64,000 bases of DNA, from assembly GCA_016719925.1 (NCBI GenBank), contig JADJYC010000010.1, forward strand, positions 1-64,000, given 5' to 3'. The notes beneath the pieces were generated by a model. The model was not told the DNA's origin. It saw nothing but the letters and a program-made list of their open reading frames with translations, and ran no database searches. Shown here one piece after another: positions 45,694 through 54,637 of the stretch. Position numbers and translations under genes: made by a program. How positions within the stretch are numbered: the stretch's first letter is position 1; each line of letters opens with the position of its first letter. This DNA comes from Crocinitomicaceae bacterium. GTDB lineage: Bacteria; Bacteroidota; Bacteroidia; Flavobacteriales_D; Crocinitomicaceae.

Positions 45694-47160
45694 ATGAAAA
45701 AAATACTACTAGCCCTGACCATTCTGACATCAGGATTTTCATTTTCTCAAAATGAATTCATCGCTTATCCGGCAACGGGGAAAGGGGTGTCTTCTACTTT
45801 TGTAACAGATTATCACGCTTTGGGAATTAACCCGGCAAATCTTGGCTGGCAATCTTATGAAAAAAGTGTAACAATGGGTAGTTCTGAATTTGGAATGTCT
45901 ATTCATTCAGATTCATTGGCTAAACAAGATTTGAGAGATAATATCTGGGGAGCAGCCAAATTCAAAACGCTGGATTCCATGTCGCGGGAAGAAAAAATGA
46001 TGGCGATTAACGGTTTTGCATCGGACTTTGCTTTCAACTGGGATTATAACATGTTTGGCGCATCTTACCAGAATGAAAAATTTGGCGGAATTGCTTTCTC
46101 TATTCGTTCAAGAGCCACATGGGCTTCCAGTTTCAGTCCTGAATTTTCAGAATTATTATTTAACGGGCAATTTTCAAACCAGTTTGATTCACTTCAATAC
46201 TGGAATGGAACTGATACTGTAAATATTGCCAACTACGGAAGTATGTCAACAGATTCATCTGGGAATGTAATCGGCGGAACGGCAAATATTCCGGTACCAT
46301 TGTCTGATATTGTTGGTGACAGTTACCTGAGATTATCTCTGAACAGAGAATATCATGTAGGGTATGGCAGAAAAATTTTGAATGTTGATTCAGTTTTTAC
46401 GCTGTACGGAGGAATCGGTTTTAAATTTATTCAGGGAATTGCCATTATGGATCTGTCAAATGAAAACGGAAATCTTCAAATGTTCTCTGCTTTCAGTCCT
46501 GGTTTCCAAATTGATTACGCAGCAGGATTAAATTCGCTTCCGCAGCAAGCTCAGAATTTTTGGAGAAGTTCAGTAGGAACAGGTTACGGACTGGATTTTG
46601 GAGCAAACATGACATTTTTTAATAAACTGCACGTTGCGGCATCTGTCACAAATATTGGCTCAATGACTTATACCGGAAATGTTTTCAGTGCTGTAGATAC
46701 ACTGGTAGTAGGTTTTTCAAGAGAAGGACTGGAAGACATGAACATTGCAAATTCAGTTCCTGAAATGCTGGAAGGTAGTGGTTTGTTTACATTAGAAGAC
46801 ATGCAGGAATACAAAGTGAGCTTGCCCGGAACTTTGCGTTTTGGCGCAAGTATTGAATTAGGAAAATTTGCACATATCGGCGCAGAAATTGTTTCTCCAT
46901 TTAATGATGTGCCAGGCAGTATCAATGGATTTGCTTATGGTTTAGGAGGAGATATAAAACTGGCTCAGGGTAAAATTATTCTGATGGCTGGTTTAACCGG
47001 TGGCGGCGGATACGATATGCAGGTACCAATGGGTATCAACTTCTGTTTTGGTGAAGGAGCGTATGAAGTTGGAATTGCATCACGTGATGCTGTTACTTTC
47101 TTTGTGCAGAACTCCCCTACTATTTCTGCTGCATTTGGATTTGCACGTGTAAGATTCTAA
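45694..47160 (+). CDS. DUF5723-like outer-membrane beta-barrel protein
   Basis: A 488-residue secreted protein with a signal peptide (MKKILLALTILTSGFSFSQ) and then alternating strands rich in Gly and aromatics: DYHALGINPANLGWQSYEKS, YGGIGFKFIQGIAIMDLS, FGASIELGKFAHIGAEI. It ends in a strand AFGFARVRF with a terminal aromatic, typical of outer-membrane barrels. Similar proteins are listed as DUF5723. Function unknown; likely a porin-like or structural outer-membrane protein. Between two terminators, so monocistronic. Confidence 0.75.
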   Translation: MKKILLALTILTSGFSFSQNEFIAYPATGKGVSSTFVTDYHALGINPANLGWQSYEKSVTMGSSEFGMSIHSDSLAKQDLRDNIWGAAKFKTLDSMSREEKMMAINGFASDFAFNWDYNMFGASYQNEKFGGIAFSIRSRATWASSFSPEFSELLFNGQFSNQFDSLQYWNGTDTVNIANYGSMSTDSSGNVIGGTANIPVPLSDIVGDSYLRLSLNREYHVGYGRKILNVDSVFTLYGGIGFKFIQGIAIMDLSNENGNLQMFSAFSPGFQIDYAAGLNSLPQQAQNFWRSSVGTGYGLDFGANMTFFNKLHVAASVTNIGSMTYTGNVFSAVDTLVVGFSREGLEDMNIANSVPEMLEGSGLFTLEDMQEYKVSLPGTLRFGASIELGKFAHIGAEIVSPFNDVPGSINGFAYGLGGDIKLAQGKIILMAGLTGGGGYDMQVPMGINFCFGEGAYEVGIASRDAVTFFVQNSPTISAAFGFARVRF

Positions 47161-47181
47161 AAATAATTTTCACAGGTTAAG

Positions 47182-47212
47182 AAAGACAGTCACTTTGGCT
47201 GTCTTTTTTTTT
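47182..47212 (+). terminator. Rho-independent terminator
   Basis: Stem AAAGACAG/CTGTCTTT with a 9-base loop and a T9 run, just after the DUF5723-like gene. Confidence 0.88.
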
Positions 47213-47260
47213 GACTGTAATTAAAACAAATCTTAATTTTATAAAATCTAAACAAATCAT

Positions 47261-47644
47261 ATGCTGGTCAACGATTTTAAAAACAAAGTCAACGAATATA
47301 AAAACTTTGAAGTGTGGGAAGTTTCCGGAATGAATGACTTCTTTAAAGGAAATACGATTCTTAAAACAATATTTGAAACAGATTATAAGATCAAGTTATC
47401 AGACTTTTTCAGTAAAAGACATGAGATTCAGGAAACTGATCTTGCAATTATGCACAAACTGCTCGATCAGGTTGGAGATAAGCATTTTTACATCTTCACG
47501 CTGCTGGATCCAAATCATCTTGAATTAATTCAGATTCAGGATATGAAACTAATGGATTTTGGAATGGACATAGCTGAAATTAAAAATAACTGTGTTTATA
47601 TTATGATCATGGATAAGGTAAAAAGTGAGACACCGTTCTTTTGA
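47261..47644 (+). CDS. Hypothetical protein
   Basis: Not recognised. The 127 residues mix charged helices and beta segments (FYIFTLLDPNHLELIQIQDM, then NNCVYIMIMDKV). No signal peptide or membrane helix, so it is probably cytosolic. It lies alone between a terminator and the transporter gene, with its own start after a 48-bp gap. Codon use and the open frame look normal for this genome. Confidence 0.55.
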   Translation: MLVNDFKNKVNEYKNFEVWEVSGMNDFFKGNTILKTIFETDYKIKLSDFFSKRHEIQETDLAIMHKLLDQVGDKHFYIFTLLDPNHLELIQIQDMKLMDFGMDIAEIKNNCVYIMIMDKVKSETPFF

Positions 47645-47747
47645 TTTACCGGTACTTCTTATAGTCAATTGATTTCAGGATTAATTTCTTCATGCATTTT
47701 GAGACACTCTGATTAACAGCGTTCCCAATGAACATCAGATTTTCCAT

Positions 47748-47755
47748 TATATTTG
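47748..47755 (+). promoter_or_regulatory. Candidate -7 promoter box for the DAACS symporter
   Basis: TATATTTG fits TAnnTTTG, 23 bp before the symporter ATG. No good -33 TTG. Confidence 0.5.
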
Positions 47756-47778
47756 TTTAATTCCAAAAACGGAAAAAC

Positions 47779-49143
47779 ATGCCCACCTCCGGAACAAAAA
47801 AAATAAAAGGTCCTAGTTTAATTCTTCAGATTTTTCTGGGAATGCTGCTTGGAATTATTGTAGGATATTATTGGGCAGATGCTGCTCCATCACTGAAAGT
47901 ACTCAGTGACATTTTTATGCGGCTGATCAAAATGATTATTGCTCCGCTTGTATTTGCAGTGCTGGTAGTTGGTGTTGCAAAAGTTGGAGATTTTAAGTCA
48001 GTTGGAAGAATTGGAGCAAAAACAATTTTGTATTTCACCGGTGCCGCCATTATTTCTTTGCTTCTTGGTTTGATGATTGTCAATATTGCCAAACCCGGCA
48101 AAGTAATGACGCTTGAATTACCGGAAAGCACCTCAGCAAAAACGGAAATTGACACATCAATGGTTTTGATCAATCCATCAACTATGGAAGCTGACACAAC
48201 CATTGCAATTGCAAAAACAGTTTACAACAGTGAAATTCCCGGCGGTGGAAAATCACATAAGTTTGATTCCGGAACTTTCATTGAACATGTTATACCAGAG
48301 AGCGTGATAGAATCCATGGCAGCAAATGACATTTTGCCAATCGTAATTTTTGCTTTGTTTTTCGGAATAGCGTGTGCATCCATTGGAGCAAAAGGAAAAA
48401 TGGTAGTTGACTTTTTTGACGCCATTTCTCACATCATGTTTAAAGTTACCAATTACGTAATGGCATTTGCGCCGTTTGGTGTTTTTGGAGCGCTTGCAGC
48501 TGTTGTTGCGGCACAAGGGTTGAGTGTACTTGCAGGATATATGTATTTAATTCTGACATTTTATTTAGGATTATTGCTTTTCATTTTTGGAGTTCTCTTT
48601 ACAATTTGTCTGGTAATGCGCATTAATTTTTTCAAACTCCTTGGCTTTATAAAAGAACCAATATTACTTGCATTCAGTACAGCCAGTTCTGAAGCCGCCA
48701 TGCCAAAAACCATTGAATCATTAGAACGTTTTGGATGCGGAAACAGAATTATTTCTTTTGTGCTTCCGCTGGGATATTCATTCAATCTTGACGGCTCCAT
48801 GATGTACATGACTTTTGCAACAGTTTTTATTGCACAAGCCTACGGCATTGAAATGTCCACCGGTGATCAGATTACTATGCTGATGATTCTCTTAGTCACA
48901 AGTAAAGGCATGGCAGGAATTCCCCGGGCATCATTGGTTGTAATTGCAGGTATGCTCACCTATTTTGGAATACCGGTTGAAGGTTTGCTATTATTGTTAG
49001 GTATTGATCAGATTCTGGATATGGGCCGTTCAGCCACTAACGTAGTTGGAAATGCTGTTGCAACTGCCGTAGTTTCTAAATGGGAAGGAGAACTTCATTC
49101 CTTTAAACGTGATCCGGATATTGACCGGATGAAATTGGATTAA
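47779..49143 (+). CDS. Dicarboxylate/amino acid:cation symporter (DAACS)
   Basis: Inner-membrane importer of C4-dicarboxylates or acidic amino acids with Na+ or H+. The 454-residue protein has about eight membrane helices plus the re-entrant loops of the GltPh fold. Motifs are FSTASSEAAMPKTIESLERF (HP1), YSFNLDGSMMYMTFATVF (with the NLDG/NMDG-type sodium site), GIPRASLVVIAG (HP2) and DQILDMGRSATNVVGNAVA. An extra extracellular loop (about residues 113-165) has a Ser/Thr-rich, Asp-containing insert. Substrate is not decidable. Intact and alone. Confidence 0.93.
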   Translation: MPTSGTKKIKGPSLILQIFLGMLLGIIVGYYWADAAPSLKVLSDIFMRLIKMIIAPLVFAVLVVGVAKVGDFKSVGRIGAKTILYFTGAAIISLLLGLMIVNIAKPGKVMTLELPESTSAKTEIDTSMVLINPSTMEADTTIAIAKTVYNSEIPGGGKSHKFDSGTFIEHVIPESVIESMAANDILPIVIFALFFGIACASIGAKGKMVVDFFDAISHIMFKVTNYVMAFAPFGVFGALAAVVAAQGLSVLAGYMYLILTFYLGLLLFIFGVLFTICLVMRINFFKLLGFIKEPILLAFSTASSEAAMPKTIESLERFGCGNRIISFVLPLGYSFNLDGSMMYMTFATVFIAQAYGIEMSTGDQITMLMILLVTSKGMAGIPRASLVVIAGMLTYFGIPVEGLLLLLGIDQILDMGRSATNVVGNAVATAVVSKWEGELHSFKRDPDIDRMKLD

Positions 49144-49210
49144 ATTTTCCTGCGTTTTTTCAAATATTATTTTTCATTAAACCAATAAATTGGTTTTAAA
49201 CCGTAAAATT

Positions 49211-49248
49211 ACTTCATAGGGTACGAATTAATTCGCACCCTATGAAGT
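49211..49248. repeat. 38-bp near-perfect inverted repeat
   Basis: ACTTCATAGGGTACGAATT and AATTCGCACCCTATGAAGT are reverse complements except at one base. There is no loop and no T run, so it is not a plain terminator. It lies 67 bp after the symporter stop, with the rpsA terminator further on. Confidence 0.8.
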
Positions 49249-49363
49249 TGAATGGCATCAGACAAATGACTTAATTCATTTAAGAAAAAAAGGGCAGATC
49301 GTTTCTCACGTGCCGTTCATCAATTCAATCAACGATAAAAACCTGGTCTTTATTCAAATCAAA

Positions 49364-49400
49364 AAAAAACGTCCCGCCAAAAGACGGGACGTTTATTATT
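49364..49400. terminator. Rho-independent terminator of rpsA
   Basis: Stem AACGTCCCG/CGGGACGTT, with an A9 run on the left (a T run for minus-strand rpsA) and a T-rich right side. Could work in both directions. Confidence 0.88.
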
Positions 49401-49443
49401 TTTTAAAAGTAAGGAGGGCTGAGCGAAGCCGAAGCCCGGAATA

Positions 49444-51451
49444 TTATTTCCCTTTTCCTTCCATTTCAGATTTCAACGCTGAAAGTGCATCCAAATCACC
49501 TAATGTAGATTTTTCATTTGAATCATTGATTTCTTTCACCGCTTTGTTCTGACCACCTGCAGTTGTAGTTTTCTTTTTGCTGCGTGGTGCATCTTCATCT
49601 GTACCTTCTTCAAAAGTACGGGTGTGAGAAACAACAATTTTCTTTCCTTCTTTGTTGAATTCAATTACTTTGAAATCCAATGTTTCATCTACGTTGGCAT
49701 TTGAACCATCTGCTTTACGCAAATGTTTTTTAGGACAAATTCCTTCAACACCGTAAGGCAATGAAACGATAGCTGCTTTATCTTTTTTCTCTTCAATGAT
49801 TGTTCCTTTGTGAACTGATCCTTCAGTGAAAGTAGATTCAAACACATCCCATGGATTTGTTTCAAGTTGTTTGTGACCCAATGCAATTCTGCGGTTATCA
49901 CGGTCAAGCTCAAGAACCACAACGTCCATTTTGTCTCCTACTTTGCAGAATTCAGACGGATGTTTGATTTTTTTAGACCATGATAAATCAGAAATGTGGA
50001 TCAATCCGTCAACACCTTCTTCCAATTCTACAAATACACCAAAGTTGGTGAAGTTGCGAACTGTTGCTGAATGTTTAGAATCAACCGGATATTTCTGATC
50101 GATGTCTGCCCAAGGATCTGGCATTAATTGTTTAATACCCAAAGACATTTTACGCTCATCGCGATCCAAAGTCAAAATAACAGCTTCAACCTCATCTCCA
50201 ACTTTCAGGAAATCCTGAGCTGAACGTAAGTGCTGTGACCATGACATTTCAGAAACGTGAATCAGACCTTCAACACCCTGAGCGATTTCAATGAAAGCAC
50301 CGTAGTCAGCAATAACCACTACTTTACCTTTCACTTTGTCACCTACATTGATGTTTTGATCAAGTGCATCCCATGGATGTGGCTGCAATTGTTTCAAACC
50401 AAGTGCGATACGTTTTTTGCTGTCATCGAAATCAAGAATAACCACATTGATTTTAGAATCAAGCTGAACAATTTCTTCCGGATGATTTACACGGCCCCAA
50501 GACAAGTCAGTGATGTGGATCAATCCATCTACACCGCCCAGGTCAATGAATACTCCGTAAGAAGTAATGTTTTTTAACTGTTCCTTCAAGAACCTGACCT
50601 TTTTCAAGACCACCGATAATTTGTTTTTTCTGTTCTTCAAGTTCAGCTTCAATAAGTGCTTTATGAGATACAACCACGTTGCGGAATTCAGGATTAATTT
50701 TAACCACTTTGAACTCCATGTTTTTACCAACGTACTGATCGTAATCACGGATAGGTTTAACGTCAATTTGTGAACCTGGCAAGAAAGCCTCAATTCCAAA
50801 TACATCTACAATCAAACCACCTTTTGTACGGCATTTTACAAAACCGGTAATAACTTCACCTGAACGCAATACGTCATTAACGCGCTGCCATGCACGGTGT
50901 GTTCTTGCAGTTTTGTGAGACAACACAAGTTGACCTGATTTGTCTTCCAGTGATTCTACATAAACCTCAACGGTATCACCAACTTTAAGATCAGGATTAT
51001 ATCTGAACTCATTGATAGCGATTACACCTTCTGATTTGTAGTTTACATTTACAACTACTTCTTTTTGAGTTAAAGCGATAACTGTTCCGTCAACAACTTC
51101 TTTCTCGGCAATTGAATTCAGAGAGTTGTCATACATTTTGTCAAGCTTTGCTAACTCAGCTTCTGTTTTACCATCATTTTCATAAGCATGCCAGTCAAAC
51201 TCCTGTTTAGGAATTACTGCGCTGATTACTTTACGGATGTCCGCAGTTTCTTCAAACATTGGTTCATCATCCTTACGAAGGTCAGCAGCAATCAGGTCAG
51301 ACTCTTCGTCTACCACTTTGCGGATTGCAGATTTAATTTTGGTTGTTGATTTTGCATCAGCTTTGACATCTGCATTTTTTGCAGTTACTTTTGATGCTGC
51401 TTTTTTCTTTGCTCCTTCGTCAGAAGAAGGCTTTTTTTTCTCTTCAGCCAT
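49444..51451 (-). CDS. rpsA: 30S ribosomal protein S1 (frameshifted)
   Basis: Binds mRNA on the small subunit. Six S1 RNA-binding repeats are visible, such as VVDGTVIALTQKEVVVNVNY, VLEGTVKNITSYGVFIDLGG, VKGKVVVIADYGAFIEIAQG and FTNFGVFVELEEGVDGLIHI. Start set at MAEEKKKPSSDEGAKKK (51451), with an acidic/Lys-rich N-terminal extension typical of Bacteroidota. The N-terminal frame ends near 50543, and the T run at 50570-50575 (an A run in the gene) is one base too long. Joined length is about 669 residues. Essential, so the break is probably an error. A perfect promoter lies upstream. Confidence 0.95.
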
Positions 51452-51542
51452 TGCTTTAGATTTGTATCTCACCTTCCGAATCTGTGAGAGTGTTTTACAT
51501 TTTCCGTTTCGGAAACCGGATGCCTGCCCTTGCAAGCGGGTG

Positions 51543-51573
51543 CAAAGATAATGTATTTGGTTTGATTTTACAA
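51543..51573 (-). promoter_or_regulatory. Bacteroidota promoter for rpsA
   Basis: On the minus strand: TTG (51573-51571), exactly 20 bp, then TATCTTTG (51550-51543), an exact match to TTG-N19-21-TAnnTTTG. The transcript start is expected near 51537, leaving a leader of about 85 bases. The repeat array begins about 50 bp upstream. Confidence 0.85.
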
Positions 51574-51620
51574 GCTTTTTGAGGAGACAGGAGTTTTGCT
51601 CTTGGAATTTAGTTGAAAGT

Positions 51621-51957
51621 GAGGAAGGCTAAGGGCAAAGGACAAAGGGCAAATGACAAAGGACAAAGGGCAAAGGACAAAGGACTAAGGACAAAGGACG
51701 AAGGACAAAGGACGAAGGACAAAGGACGAAGGACAAAGGACGAAGGACAAGGACGAAGGACAAAGGACGAAGGACAAAGGACGAAGGACAAAGGACGAAG
51801 GACAAAGGACTAAGGACAAAGGACGAAGGACAAAGGACAAAGGACGAAGGACAAAGGACGAAGGACAAAGGACGAAGGACAAAGGACGAAGGACAAAGGA
51901 CGAAGGACAAAGGACGAAGGACAAAGGACGAAGGACAAAGGACGAAGGACAAAGGGG
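51621..51957. repeat. Tandem heptamer array AAGGAC(A/G)
   Basis: About 48 heptamers, mostly alternating AAAGGAC and GAAGGAC so that a 14-bp unit recurs; a few TAAGGAC and GGGCAAA variants sit at the left edge. One unit is shortened near 51750. No stop codons in any of several frames, because the 14-bp unit reads through. Lies upstream of the rpsA promoter and downstream of pdxH. Confidence 0.95.
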
Positions 51958-52018
51958 AATGGTGTGCTAATGTTTTTAGGGTATTGATGGATGCCAATAC
52001 TTATTTAAGTAGGATAAG

Positions 52019-52204
52019 TTTGTGATTTGGAATTTGTAATTTGGAATTTGGAATTTGTGATTTGGAATTTGGAATTTGTGATTTGGAATTTGGAATTTGT
52101 GATTTGGAATTTGTAATTTGGAACTTGTGATTTGGAATTTGGAACTTGTGATTTGGAATTTGTGATTTGGAATTTGTGATTTGGAACTTGTGATTTGGAA
52201 TTTA
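52019..52204. repeat. Tandem heptamer array TTTGGAA/TTTGTGA
   Basis: About 26 heptamers of the forms TTTGGAA, TTTGTGA, TTTGTAA and CTTGTGA. Begins about 60 bp after the first array and ends 30 bp before the pdxH stop. The unit sequence differs from the first array but the length is the same. Words of the same kind lie before mutA (17.9-18.1 kb). Confidence 0.95.
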
Positions 52205-52233
52205 AACCTCCTCATAATTTTAATCACATCGAT

Positions 52234-52878
52234 TCAAGGAGCTATTCTGAAAATTTTCCAGGCACTGTCATTTTTTTCATAACAAATGCGGTCGTGCAAT
52301 CTGCCTAACCTGCCCTGCCAGAATTCAAAGTAATTTGGTTTGATCAGATAGCCACCCCAGTGAGGAGGTCGCGGAACTTTTTCAGGATACTTTTCTTCGA
52401 AATATTTTACTCTTTCATCCAGTGTTGCGCGATCAGGTATTTCCTGACTTTGTTCAGAAGCCCATGCTCCAATCTGACTGATGCGAGGCCGGGAAGCAAA
52501 ATAATCATCGGATAATTCTTCACTCACTTTTTCTATCTCCCCTTCCATTCTTACCTGTCTTTCATTACAATCCCAGTAAAATAATGCGGAAACTTTATTG
52601 CTTTCTGAAATTTCTTTTCCCTTACGGCTGTGATAATTGGTGTATAGTATAATTCCTTCTGCCAATAACTCACGCATGTAAACTATTCTCGATGAAGGCT
52701 GACCGTCTTTTGATACTGTGCCAAGAACAAATGCATGCGGATCAGCACAATTTTTTTCATGCGCTTCGCGGTACCATTCACTGAAAAAAAGAAAAGGATC
52801 AGGGTGTTTCACCTGATCCAGACTTCCTTTTGTAAAATCGGTTCGCTGATTACGGGTTTTGTCCAGATGATCGGTCAT
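52234..52878 (-). CDS. pdxH: Pyridoxamine 5'-phosphate oxidase
   Basis: FMN-dependent enzyme that makes pyridoxal phosphate from pyridoxine or pyridoxamine phosphate. The 214-residue protein shows DPFLFFSEWYREAHEKNCADP, MRELLAEGIILYTNYHSRKG, the FMN-contact region ALFYWDCNERQVRMEGEIEK, and the C-terminal PPHWGGYLIKPNYFEFWQGR with RLHDRICYEK. All are family hallmarks. It supplies PLP to enzymes such as BioA. Its 3' flank is the heptamer array; no terminator is seen there. Intact. Confidence 0.96.
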   Translation of the reverse strand: MTDHLDKTRNQRTDFTKGSLDQVKHPDPFLFFSEWYREAHEKNCADPHAFVLGTVSKDGQPSSRIVYMRELLAEGIILYTNYHSRKGKEISESNKVSALFYWDCNERQVRMEGEIEKVSEELSDDYFASRPRISQIGAWASEQSQEIPDRATLDERVKYFEEKYPEKVPRPPHWGGYLIKPNYFEFWQGRLGRLHDRICYEKNDSAWKIFRIAP

Positions 52879-52936
52879 AAAAAAACAGTTTAATGTTCTT
52901 AAAAAAACCAGTCGTTTTCAGCGCTGCCTGATTTGA

Positions 52937-53455
52937 CTATTTACGTTTTGATTTTACGGCTACCTGAATTTTTGCCGCGTTTTTAGCTTTTGATTTTCCT
53001 TTGCTTTTTTTCTCGCCATCTTCTCCCTCTCCCGCAAGAGCCGGCAGAATTTCAACTATTGAAGTCAGGTTAATTGCAGGTATTTCAAAAACAGACATCA
53101 TGCCTTTCAGACTGTCTTCCATGCGCTCATATGCATCTTTTGCAGTAGGTGCTGAACACATAAAATTGTTGCTTACTTTTTTCTCTTTTCCGTTGTCATC
53201 TTCGGTGGTGTAATTTACTTTACATTTATACCAGCGGTCAGAATCATCATAATGGAAGATATCCGCAAAATCAGTGCGTGCAATTGAGGTGACAATAAAC
53301 TCACCGCGGATAAATTCACCCACTTCTTCATAAATTCTTGCCTCCGCTTCTGTGAACGATCCGGCGTTTACCAAATAAGGTTCAGTCACTCTTTTCAGAG
53401 TTCCGTCCTGAAATTCTTTTGTGAATTTTACTTTAACTGTATACCAAGTACTCAT
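52937..53455 (-). CDS. DUF4494 protein
   Basis: A 172-residue protein of the DUF4494 family, found across Bacteroidota. Motifs are WYTVKVKFTKEFQDGTLKRV, AGSFTEAEARIYEEVGEFI, and ADIFHYDDSDRWYKCKVNY. The C-terminal tail is Lys-rich (KKSKGKSKAKNAAK). No catalytic residues stand out. A possible -7 box (TATATTTG on the minus strand, 53475-53482) lies 19 bp upstream. Function unknown; a nucleic acid or ribosome partner is possible given the basic tail, but this is a guess. Confidence 0.85.
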   Translation of the reverse strand: MSTWYTVKVKFTKEFQDGTLKRVTEPYLVNAGSFTEAEARIYEEVGEFIRGEFIVTSIARTDFADIFHYDDSDRWYKCKVNYTTEDDNGKEKKVSNNFMCSAPTAKDAYERMEDSLKGMMSVFEIPAINLTSIVEILPALAGEGEDGEKKSKGKSKAKNAAKIQVAVKSKRK

Positions 53456-53484
53456 TGCTTAAAAAATTTGAGCACAAATATACG

Positions 53485-54567
53485 TTAAAAATCATAGATT
53501 TTGCCGTTCCACCACACTGAATAAGATGATGGTCCGTACTTTAAAACAATTGTGCTTCCAATCAGCCTGAAGTCCTCAACCCGCGTATTTGTTACGTCCT
53601 GTTCTTTTCCACGCACAAAAGCACTAACACCGCCAACATTGTTTTTGTATGCAACAATTCCGCCATCCGTTTGATAATCAGTTACTACCATGTTGAAAAG
53701 TTGATAAATCTTTTCATTATACCAGATTTTTGTTGCCCCGTAATCCTGATAAATAACCAAACTGTCTGTCACATCAATATTTTTAAGGTCCAGACCAAGA
53801 TCTGTCACCCGTTCTTCTCTCACCACTTTATGCACATCTCCGGCATCCTGATAATAAATAAAATTGTCACCGCACTCATAGCGCTGCGCAAACTGACCAT
53901 CCACATCAATGATATAACCGTTATCAAAAGCAGAAAACGTATTGTTTTGCGGATCATTAAACGCAACCACATCCTGTCCTGCAGAATATCCAACCGGCAA
54001 TCGTGTATTTAGCAACTCATAAAACTTCCCATGCCAGAAAACGGAATGATTCCCTGCATTGTCTTTATAAATAAATGTATTGGAACCCACTTCGTTTTTA
54101 CTTAGAGGATAATCTCCCACAATCATAGAAATTTCATGAATCTGATTCTGATAATAATATCTCAGATATCCGCCAACAACATCCTGGAAAAGAACTAAAC
54201 TGTCACCTGCTGCAAATGAGATTGCATTCGGACTGAGCATGTGCACTACGCCTTCATCAAATACACGAAGCACTGATGCTGTTCTTACTAAAATAATATG
54301 ATCGGTATTTACAAGTTCATTATAGGTTTGGGCAACCATAATTTTTTCACCGTTATAATGAACAAATACATCTCCTTTTGAATCTACCAGACAAACATGT
54401 TTTGTTGTAGCAATAACATCTTTGATGTGCTGGTAATAAATCTGTTCAAACTGACCTGAATCAAACTTATACAATCTGTTGTTTGCGTCTTTAAAGAAAG
54501 TCACATTTTGTGCATACACAAAAGACGATAAGAAAAACAGACAGAAACTTACTTTATGCAAAATCAT
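53485..54567 (-). CDS. Secreted repeat protein, probable beta-propeller
   Basis: A 360-residue protein with a signal peptide (MILHKVSFCLFFLSSFVYAQ) and then at least six loosely repeated blocks of about 40-50 residues. Each has an aromatic-Asp-Gly turn and a W/Y-x-GK-x-Y ending: YKFDSGQFEQIYY, VFWHGKFYELLN, IWYNEKIYQLFN, VWWNGKIYDF. That pattern suggests a beta-propeller or WD-like sheet. No lipobox or sorting domain. Not a named family. Alone, with its own terminator region shared with the S8 gene. Function unknown. Confidence 0.65.
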   Translation of the reverse strand: MILHKVSFCLFFLSSFVYAQNVTFFKDANNRLYKFDSGQFEQIYYQHIKDVIATTKHVCLVDSKGDVFVHYNGEKIMVAQTYNELVNTDHIILVRTASVLRVFDEGVVHMLSPNAISFAAGDSLVLFQDVVGGYLRYYYQNQIHEISMIVGDYPLSKNEVGSNTFIYKDNAGNHSVFWHGKFYELLNTRLPVGYSAGQDVVAFNDPQNNTFSAFDNGYIIDVDGQFAQRYECGDNFIYYQDAGDVHKVVREERVTDLGLDLKNIDVTDSLVIYQDYGATKIWYNEKIYQLFNMVVTDYQTDGGIVAYKNNVGGVSAFVRGKEQDVTNTRVEDFRLIGSTIVLKYGPSSYSVWWNGKIYDF

Positions 54568-54582
54568 GAAATACGGATATCA

Positions 54583-54617
54583 AAAAAAATGCCACCCTCC
54601 GGATGGAGAATGGCATT
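54583..54617 (-). terminator. Rho-independent terminator of the S8 protease
   Basis: AATGCCA/TGGCATT with a 16-base loop that itself pairs (CCCTCCGGATGG), and an A8 run on the left (a T run for the minus-strand gene). Confidence 0.85.
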
Positions 54618-54637
54618 ACGAATTTTAAATACAATTA

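Noticed and set aside
49211..49248. The 38-bp inverted repeat as a terminator of the symporter gene
   Set aside because: No T run on either side; the nearby stem at 49364-49400 fits a terminator far better.
50543..50600. Programmed ribosomal frameshift in rpsA at the homopolymer
   Set aside because: Too many unrelated genes share the same kind of break, and no conserved slippery site with a downstream pseudoknot or stem was seen. Sequence error is simpler.
51629..51997. Open frame of 122 codons encoding repeated SFVLCPS/SFVLRP words on the minus strand (and a matching plus-strand frame at 51613-51813)
   Set aside because: It exists only because the 14-bp unit has no stop codon in any frame. 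All frames give the same looping peptide; there is no start context, no conservation evidence and no compositional coding signal.
51621..52204. CRISPR array
   Set aside because: The units are 7-14 bp with no unique spacers of 25-40 bp between them, and no cas genes lie in the window.
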